From assembly GCA_023128855.1 (NCBI GenBank), contig JAGMDE010000064.1, positions 1-11,836 on the forward strand: 11,836 bases of DNA, in the 5' to 3' direction. Positions within the stretch are counted from its first letter, which is position 1; each line of letters starts with the position of its first letter. The translations under genes and the position numbers were made by a program. Positions 6,901-11,836 of this stretch are shown here, one piece after another. This DNA is from Thermoplasmatales archaeon. GTDB taxonomy: Archaea; Thermoplasmatota; E2; DHVEG-1. The notes beneath the pieces are model-generated. The model was not told the DNA's origin, did not search any database, and was given only the letters and a program-made list of their open reading frames with translations.

Positions 6901-9900
6901 CAATTGTTGGTTATTCAGAACTTACTATTAAGGCAGGCATTTGGGTTGAATATTCCATCATACCATATATTGGTTTTAAATTCGAAAATGAAGAAGATGC
7001 TTACATAACAATGGATAAATTATCATTAATTTTTTATGATATAGTTGAGGATCTAAAAGAGGTATTTGGTCTAGATCTATCAACACTACTACCAGAAGTT
7101 ATTATTGAAAATATAACTGTAAATCCTCCCACCATCTTTATTAGAGATGTATACTTAGTCGAAGGTGTTTTTGATTTTGTATTTATGCCAGTAGCTTTCA
7201 CTTTTGGTATTGAGATACCTGATGGAAGTGCAATAGAAAATGTAGATATTGGTTTAGAAATACCTGGCCTATTAGAAATTTCACTACGATATGATTATCC
7301 GATTGATTATATTAAAGTCGAGTATAATCTTGGATGGAATTCAATAGATCCCCCATACAATCAATATCTCTTAATCGATACTCATAATACTACATCACCT
7401 GTTGATCTATTTGTATTATTAACCCCTGAATTTGTTAATATGGGAATAGATCTATTTAACTTATCAATACCATATGCTGAACATAATCAGGGAATTTGGT
7501 TTGATGATATTATACTACAAGCTGATGAATTTTATTTCTATGTTAATGAAACAGTATTTGGACAAATACAAGGATATCTTCATATTGAAGCAGGGGGAAA
7601 TATTTATCTTCTTATCAATGGGTCTTGGGAAATAATAATTTATGGAGAAGTGTTTTCCTTTACCGTCTATCCCGGACATATACAACTAATATTCCATGCA
7701 TCTGTTGTTGATTTACCAGTTGATTTGGAAATACCTATCGGAGGAGGAAGAAAATTAATAATCTTCGGTGAATTCACTTGTCCAACAATTAATGCAGTAT
7801 TTGATTATTGGTATAACGAAACAGAAAGTTTTCAAGCAATTGAAAAAATTGAAGCTACCGTTAGTGGATATCTTGAAATTAAAAACTATAGATTTTCCCT
7901 TCTTAAACCTGATGCATATGAAAATTTTACAATAGACGGTGAATCATTTACTTTAAGTGGCGAGGATATAATTACCGGTTATATAGCATTTTATAATGAT
8001 GCGAATGTGGGGATAACTGAACTTTTAAACAATCCATTTAGTACCTCTTTTGCAGTAGGTGCCTCTGCAGGTGTTACAATAAGACTATCTAACTCAAAAC
8101 TTACTATTCAAAGCGGTTATGCTGAGGGCGTAGATGGTGCAATTAATGTATCTATTGAAATTCCTGACTTTTCTTCTACTTTTGGCGCAGGTATTGACGG
8201 TATTCCATCAGAATTGATAATTCTTTTACTAATGTTACGTCCATTCAAGATTGACCCCACCAATGTAAAATTAGAAGTCGGTGAAACACAGCAGTTTACA
8301 GCAAAAAATCCACCAGGTGGACAAGATGACGTTCAATGGTTTTCTTTAGACTCATCTAGAGTACGTATTAATCGCACATCTGGGTTAGCTATAGGAGTAA
8401 ACACTACTGAACAACCTGTAACAATTTCTTGTGTTTCTGCTGGCGTTGAACCAAAACCAAAAAATAGAGCAAAGGTTACTGTTGTTTTGGAGAAAGATTT
8501 CTCTATCGACCCAGATAATGAAACAATATTTATAAATCAAACTTTACAATTAACGCCTGATTATCATGAAGATCCAGTAACATGGGTATCAAATAAACCC
8601 GAAATTGCAACTGTTAATTATTCAAATGGATTAGTTACAGGTATTTCTGAGGGTGTCGCAATAATAACTGCTACAGATGGAGATGGAAAAAAGGCAACAG
8701 CAGAAATCACAGTCATAAGCTATCCTGCAGAAACCAAATTCTTTTTAGAAGGAAATGTCTCATTCTCAGGCATATTACAATTAGGCCTCTATATGAATCT
8801 TGATGAACAGGCTATCATGTTTACAATATTAGCAAAAGGAGATGCCACACTTAAAAATGTGTATGGAAAATTAATCAGACCAGAAGATAAAGGAACAATA
8901 GAGTTTGAAATCCCCAATCGATTAGAAATCGAAAATGGTACTATAGAATGGATTAAACATAATGAAACCTCAGCAGCAGTATTGAGATGGGGTGGAATAT
9001 TAAGTATTATACCAGGAAAATCAGATTTTGGAAAGGTAGGCTTCGGAATTCGTTTTATAGATACCTCAAAAACAATAACTGCAACACTAGAATCATTATT
9101 CTTAGCTGCTAGTGTTGGGAGTCAAGATACCCCAGATGGAGGAGGAGTTACTCCTTCAGATCCAAGAAAATCAGGAACAATTAATTTTGAGTTTGATCCA
9201 AATAACAATGAGTGTAGAGTAAATACTGAGAACGATAGTATTTCGATGTCACTAACTAACTTAAATGTTAGTATTGATCAAATTAAGGATAACGACGAGA
9301 CTAATTTACTTATATGCCTCGAATCACTTCAGTTTAACAAATTAGGAAAGATAAGATGGGTTTTAGATACTGGTTCTGAGGAAGGTTCACTTGGAGGAGG
9401 AGATAATAGTTCGGGAGGCTTCTATTTCAAATTTGAACATACAGCAAACTTTAATTCTTCTCTTAACTTGAAAAATCTATATATCGCTAAATTTAAAAAC
9501 GGAGTAAAGCAGTGGGAATTACCAATAATAAAGAGATTGAACTTTAGCAGGTTTAAACAAGGACACAACATATGGATTATTGAAGCTAAACAAGGATTCA
9601 TAAATATTTCACATGACAAAGATTCATCTTGGAATTGTAGTATTGAAATAGGATGGTTCTTTGATCAAAATCTCCAAGGTTTATGGGAGTTTAGTAGTAC
9701 TATGTCAGTTAATAGTACTTTCCACATAATACCTGGTTATTCACTTTTCGGTGAGCTTGATCCAACTTATATAGAATGGATCATTCATGAACCTGGAAAT
9801 TACTATCATTTTGAAATAAAACATACTGGTGGATTTACAGGTAAATGGAGCTTTGAAATTGGACCAATTCAACTAACTGCAGGTAAAATTGTATTTAAAA

Positions 9901-11612
9901 TTTTGAAAAGTGTTCAAGACGAGAATCAAGAAGGAAGTCAAGGATTCTTCTACCTCGATAATCAAGGTGTATATGGTGGTGGAGATTTAATTACATTTAC
10001 TATGGGAAAATCCTTCTCTGCTACACTTGGATGGTTTGAAATCGATCATGGAACTCTTAACATATCATGGGATACATTAGGTGGAGATGCATTTAGCTGG
10101 GTTAACCTAGATAATGATGGTATGTATCCAAACTTTGGTCTGTTTAAAGTAAATATTGGAAATATTGAGTTGGAGCTGGGAAATGTATCATTAAGGCCAG
10201 GTAATACATATATGGAATGGCAGAAATTTTCGAAATCAAGATATCGATATATCGAAAATACTGCAAATATTGATCTAAAATTATTTAAGATAATGTTTGG
10301 AATCGGTGAAAAATTCTCCTTAGGTTTCGGATCAGAAATCCATATGGAACCGGGTAAATTCGAACTTTCCTGCGAAGAGTCTACACATCCAGATTTCGAT
10401 AGCGAATATGTAATTAAAAACGGCGTCTTTGAATGTGAAAAATTAGAGTTTATAATTGAAAAAACTGTTGATAATAATGTAACTGAAACACAATTTAAAC
10501 TCTGGGATATTGATCTAATAAATTATACCAATACTATTGTAATTCAGTTCCGTACTCGAGACGGTGGAGCAATTCCATCTGCTATCTATATTGATACAAC
10601 AGATTACCTTAATGTGTCTTTATGGGGAGTTACTGTATATCGCAATGGTTGGAAACAATTTGAAATAAGTAGTTTTATTAATTTGAAATTTAAATTTGAA
10701 GAATTTTACATAGGTATGTTTGATGGCGAATTCAAAAGAGGGGGAAAGATAAGACCTGGAATTGGAATTAATACAGGTATATTTGAATTCCTAATATCAA
10801 TATTATTCAAGGGTGACGGCGGTGTCATGCAAGAAGTAGGTGTTGAAGGTGCTTTTGATCTAGATCTAAATACGTATCCAAATACAGCTGCCTTTTCAAT
10901 GGATCTTACTAATTGTTCACAAGATATTGAATTATCCTCAGGTTCATTAAGCATAGGTGATAAATACTCAATATCTGGATCTGCTAGCTTTAATGCTAAT
11001 AGCTACTTTACGGCTGATTTATATACATATATGAATCCAAGTAAAACTTACTTTGGAACTAACCTTTCAATAGATAATGGTGGCACACCAGTTATTGGAA
11101 ATTTAACTTTAACATTATTGAACGATGAAACAGACAATGGCTTTGGATTAACTGTTTCAGGACTTCAAGCAGATGGTTTCTGGGTTCTATGTGCATTCGA
11201 AAAAGGACCATTAGGTATGTGGTGGCCTGACTGGGATAACATGGGTAGCGGTGGCTCTTTAATCTATGATGGCTTTGTCCTCTCAATTTGCGTAAATGGT
11301 AACTGGTTTGATATTCCAATAGGTGACATTATATTAGTTGAAATCCAAGGAGAAGAAACAGTACTAATGCAAGATGTACAATCCGTAGAAGTTGAATATA
11401 CGGTTGTTGTTTATGGTGGTACAGCTCCTTATACATATTTGTGGACTTTGCCAAATGGTTCAACATCTACTGGACAAACCGCAACATGTACATTTGATAC
11501 GCTTGGCACATTTATAATAAGCGTTGAAGTTGTTGATAATAATGGCCTAATCGGAACATCTAGCAAAGTTGTAGAAGTAGTAAACACTTTATATGGTACC
11601 CTAGCATTATAA
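3978..11612 (+). CDS. Giant secreted beta-rich glycoprotein with Big_2 and PKD domains
   Basis: About 2544 residues. Residues 17-44 (KKSRK, then a hydrophobic core) form a Sec signal peptide or anchor. A charged helix (about 55-100) follows, then DVNGDGLDD (about 155-163), a calcium-loop sequence of the dockerin/EF-hand type. Residues about 250-1420 are a long stretch of alternating hydrophobic and polar residues, a beta-rich repetitive architecture I cannot assign. Two Big_2 Ig-like domains lie at about 1422-1500 and 1500-1580 (IDPTNVKLEVGETQQFTA; FINQTLQLTP ... GLVTGISEGVAIITA). More beta-rich sequence with recurring [IL]-x-W motifs follows, then a PKD domain at about 2453-2537 (GGTAPYTYLWTLPNG). 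About 60 N-X-S/T sequons are spread over the whole length. It ends seven or so residues after the PKD domain, with no membrane anchor or sorting tail. The ATG at 3978 is chosen over upstream in-frame ATGs (3876, 3960) because of the GAGGA site, the TATA position and the signal peptide. A surface or matrix structural role is inferred. Confidence 0.88.
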   Translation: MKYPFKKGISDNYSFLKKSRKVISILVVFLLLSTLLSTIVSSEGISSYLNNDADEPESLLEKFFKGKSIKERLQETKEKIQARISEIKNKIVKVDNDETVKTRTISRQPTGTSLLKTLRTIISIKNSDSPLMFHTNYNGISNSTKMRLFGKVNVDVNGDGLDDISARMLLYPFIERPLCLSIRFKLTITRLENFPDENEDFSAYAELTFLGILSEKQKGDTLGFGYVSPEDEEVPDKCVVTYKYLPHILSLKRPEHKAEIDPGASAGKDDLILFLQYTNYDGAEVSSQLVSTIVYNPAVKSEIHVWGTGLLGGSEYNFERTGSDNPNIDMYCSFTKNNTNIFGYVYDLPQKVTFNLDLGIDGFIDFDTHGEKVSEIGLNAELYDKDNKIYFEDLPSKARLEWNHDIIFGDKANFSFYTEGEGISFKVHLEPQRGGMFDFSISSNENLNCSAALDIEEGYLIIDKTNINISVSLSATGANNGIFQLSFNVSKDYINPFEIYFNLSEKIEVTFANKSFVLTDLNLLVDVSSLNFGIIADKFVKNHSGNITILIDHNMVGENVSLNFSFLLDNGVTVEIYGLKIGFNGNWTEFEQDPLILTTSWSFEFSFLLSAFEYYVAEDWSWGYFCFKGEISYETYYLFSVSGIDGGVIGTLFAGSNEEGFNISWYTDTSKGYNLTKLNITGVLFGLEDFHFYLGDLINFSISSLTGSLLVNEACNESGSVIFESIGSQTNLDVNFEFNFSTVQEPLKGGKNETGIRFFTSMEDFHIDLIESTFTFEFNWADDNTSNIIILADTNLNLSIGRFDLFLIIDGNETLIVQNMNGYIQGKSGIDIDIALPLNFAISNESTYFDFSEDTFAITLTDVDVYLSIDNLNIGIVEQLFENITMDLEDVLISASATGQTSISFVNFSLDIIKLDEETNLTTINVTFGLDAGTGNLDLKRFEIGNIQGILNFIFMLFQMEPIMPKIRFIIENISIVGYSELTIKAGIWVEYSIIPYIGFKFENEEDAYITMDKLSLIFYDIVEDLKEVFGLDLSTLLPEVIIENITVNPPTIFIRDVYLVEGVFDFVFMPVAFTFGIEIPDGSAIENVDIGLEIPGLLEISLRYDYPIDYIKVEYNLGWNSIDPPYNQYLLIDTHNTTSPVDLFVLLTPEFVNMGIDLFNLSIPYAEHNQGIWFDDIILQADEFYFYVNETVFGQIQGYLHIEAGGNIYLLINGSWEIIIYGEVFSFTVYPGHIQLIFHASVVDLPVDLEIPIGGGRKLIIFGEFTCPTINAVFDYWYNETESFQAIEKIEATVSGYLEIKNYRFSLLKPDAYENFTIDGESFTLSGEDIITGYIAFYNDANVGITELLNNPFSTSFAVGASAGVTIRLSNSKLTIQSGYAEGVDGAINVSIEIPDFSSTFGAGIDGIPSELIILLLMLRPFKIDPTNVKLEVGETQQFTAKNPPGGQDDVQWFSLDSSRVRINRTSGLAIGVNTTEQPVTISCVSAGVEPKPKNRAKVTVVLEKDFSIDPDNETIFINQTLQLTPDYHEDPVTWVSNKPEIATVNYSNGLVTGISEGVAIITATDGDGKKATAEITVISYPAETKFFLEGNVSFSGILQLGLYMNLDEQAIMFTILAKGDATLKNVYGKLIRPEDKGTIEFEIPNRLEIENGTIEWIKHNETSAAVLRWGGILSIIPGKSDFGKVGFGIRFIDTSKTITATLESLFLAASVGSQDTPDGGGVTPSDPRKSGTINFEFDPNNNECRVNTENDSISMSLTNLNVSIDQIKDNDETNLLICLESLQFNKLGKIRWVLDTGSEEGSLGGGDNSSGGFYFKFEHTANFNSSLNLKNLYIAKFKNGVKQWELPIIKRLNFSRFKQGHNIWIIEAKQGFINISHDKDSSWNCSIEIGWFFDQNLQGLWEFSSTMSVNSTFHIIPGYSLFGELDPTYIEWIIHEPGNYYHFEIKHTGGFTGKWSFEIGPIQLTAGKIVFKILKSVQDENQEGSQGFFYLDNQGVYGGGDLITFTMGKSFSATLGWFEIDHGTLNISWDTLGGDAFSWVNLDNDGMYPNFGLFKVNIGNIELELGNVSLRPGNTYMEWQKFSKSRYRYIENTANIDLKLFKIMFGIGEKFSLGFGSEIHMEPGKFELSCEESTHPDFDSEYVIKNGVFECEKLEFIIEKTVDNNVTETQFKLWDIDLINYTNTIVIQFRTRDGGAIPSAIYIDTTDYLNVSLWGVTVYRNGWKQFEISSFINLKFKFEEFYIGMFDGEFKRGGKIRPGIGINTGIFEFLISILFKGDGGVMQEVGVEGAFDLDLNTYPNTAAFSMDLTNCSQDIELSSGSLSIGDKYSISGSASFNANSYFTADLYTYMNPSKTYFGTNLSIDNGGTPVIGNLTLTLLNDETDNGFGLTVSGLQADGFWVLCAFEKGPLGMWWPDWDNMGSGGSLIYDGFVLSICVNGNWFDIPIGDIILVEIQGEETVLMQDVQSVEVEYTVVVYGGTAPYTYLWTLPNGSTSTGQTATCTFDTLGTFIISVEVVDNNGLIGTSSKVVEVVNTLYGTLAL
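8241..8720 (+). other. Tandem Big_2 (bacterial Ig-like group 2) domains within the giant protein
   Basis: Two adjacent units of about 75-80 residues each follow the Big_2 pattern. Each has an opening proline-containing strand (IDPTNVKLEVGETQQFTA, then IDPDNETIFINQTLQLT), a central tryptophan strand (VQWFSLDSS; VTWVSNKPEIATV), G-x-V-T-G-x-x-x-G (clear in the second, degenerate in the first), and a closing ITV strand. The second copy is closer to consensus. Such domains are common adhesion or spacer modules in surface proteins. Confidence 0.85.
11335..11590 (+). other. C-terminal PKD domain of the giant protein
   Basis: The pattern GGTAPYTYLWTLPNG, then TATCTFDTLGTFIISVEVVDNNG, is the PKD hallmark (strand, Y-x-W, glycine turn, Y/F-x-V-x-V-x-D). 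PKD folds serve protein-protein or protein-carbohydrate contacts in archaeal surface layers. Confidence 0.85.
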
Positions 11613-11673
11613 AACAAAATTCTAAACTTTTAACTAAAATAACACATACAAAAGATTTATATCTAAGTGTAAG

Positions 11674-11684
11674 CTTTATATATG
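11674..11684 (+). promoter_or_regulatory. Strong TATA box of the second RNA locus
   Basis: CTTTATATATG is close to the archaeal TATA consensus. Its centre near 11679 predicts a start near 11704, about 11 bases before the hairpin at 11715. It lies downstream of the giant gene and points to an independent transcript. A weaker box, GATTTATATC, lies at 11654-11663. Confidence 0.6.
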
Positions 11685-11714
11685 GGGTTAGTATACCTTC
11701 TAACTCTCAAATTA

Positions 11715-11795
11715 TGACCTGGACCATTTCCGGTCGACCCATGAGATTGTGTTATTACATTTGCTGTGACTGGGTCGTTTCTGTTCCGGGTCACA
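11715..11795 (+). ncRNA. Candidate single-hairpin H/ACA-like RNA
   Basis: The lower stem 11716-11722 pairs with 11786-11792 (7 bp, with one U-G at 11720-11788). The upper stem 11735-11741 pairs with 11771-11777 (7 perfect bp). Between them are pocket strands of 12 nt (11723-11734) and 8 nt (11778-11785). ACA sits at 11793-11795, directly after the lower stem and 15 nt below the upper stem, the same geometry as the hairpins at 2817-2959. Above the upper stem, UGAGAU faces UGUGAC, which could form G-A pairs as in an L7Ae-binding kink-turn. The 12-nt pocket strand can also fold as a small hairpin (11722-11725 with 11732-11735), so a three-way junction is an alternative, for example a leader element. 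An ATG at 11800 opens a frame (MDVEVQENKEYP) that reaches the window end, so a structured 5' leader of a protein gene remains possible. Confidence 0.5.
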
Positions 11796-11836
11796 AATAA
11801 TGGATGTGGAGGTTCAAGAAAACAAGGAATACCCTA

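Noticed and set aside
11808..11830. tRNA T-arm-like string GGTTCAA
   Set aside because: The flanking bases do not pair as a T stem, and no acceptor or anticodon arms are found.
11800..11836. Protein-coding gene starting ATG at 11800
   Set aside because: Only 12 codons are visible and no ribosome site precedes the ATG. It cannot be judged, so it is mentioned only as an alternative to the RNA reading.
1..11836. CRISPR arrays, insertion sequences, tRNA or rRNA genes
   Set aside because: No regular direct repeats, transposase motifs or RNA-gene signatures were seen on either strand.

Overview
The window looks like a piece of an AT-rich archaeal genome, most likely a euryarchaeote of the Thermoplasmatota type. 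The evidence is archaeal-style TATA boxes about 25 bases before inferred transcription starts, near-leaderless genes, oligo-T terminators, an MJ1255-type glycosyltransferase, and secreted proteins dense in N-glycosylation sequons with Big_2 and PKD domains. The lineage call is inference; there is no rRNA or other marker here.

Layout, left to right. (1) On the minus strand, a GT-B glycosyltransferase (788-1876) is followed by a polytopic GT-C-like membrane glycosyltransferase that runs off the left edge (about 729 to 1) and has no ordinary start codon. (2) Divergently, on the plus strand, lies a class-2 orotidine-5'-phosphate decarboxylase, pyrF (1966-2778). (3) The gap 2779-3086 is not empty. 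It holds a promoter-like element, two tandem hairpins built like archaeal H/ACA pseudouridylation guides (each with its ACA directly after the lower stem, 15-16 nt below the upper stem), and a long wobble-paired hairpin. Oligo-T tracts ending the next gene close the gap. (4) A small secreted protein (3087-3725, minus) and a giant secreted protein of about 2544 residues (3978-11612, plus) diverge from a shared AT-rich control region. (5) After the giant gene, a strong TATA box (11674-11684) stands just before another hairpin with the same H/ACA geometry (11715-11795).

How the parts may work together. The two glycosyltransferases could belong to a pathway that makes or transfers surface glycans. 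The giant protein carries about 60 N-X-S/T sequons and its small divergent partner carries five, so they are plausible glycoprotein clients, but nothing proves a link. PyrF is ordinary pyrimidine metabolism.

The most novel signal is the pair of unannotated structured RNA loci at 2817-2959 and 11715-11795. They lie 8.8 kb apart and share the same stem, pocket and ACA spacing. In both loci some G-U pairs hold only if the plus strand is transcribed.
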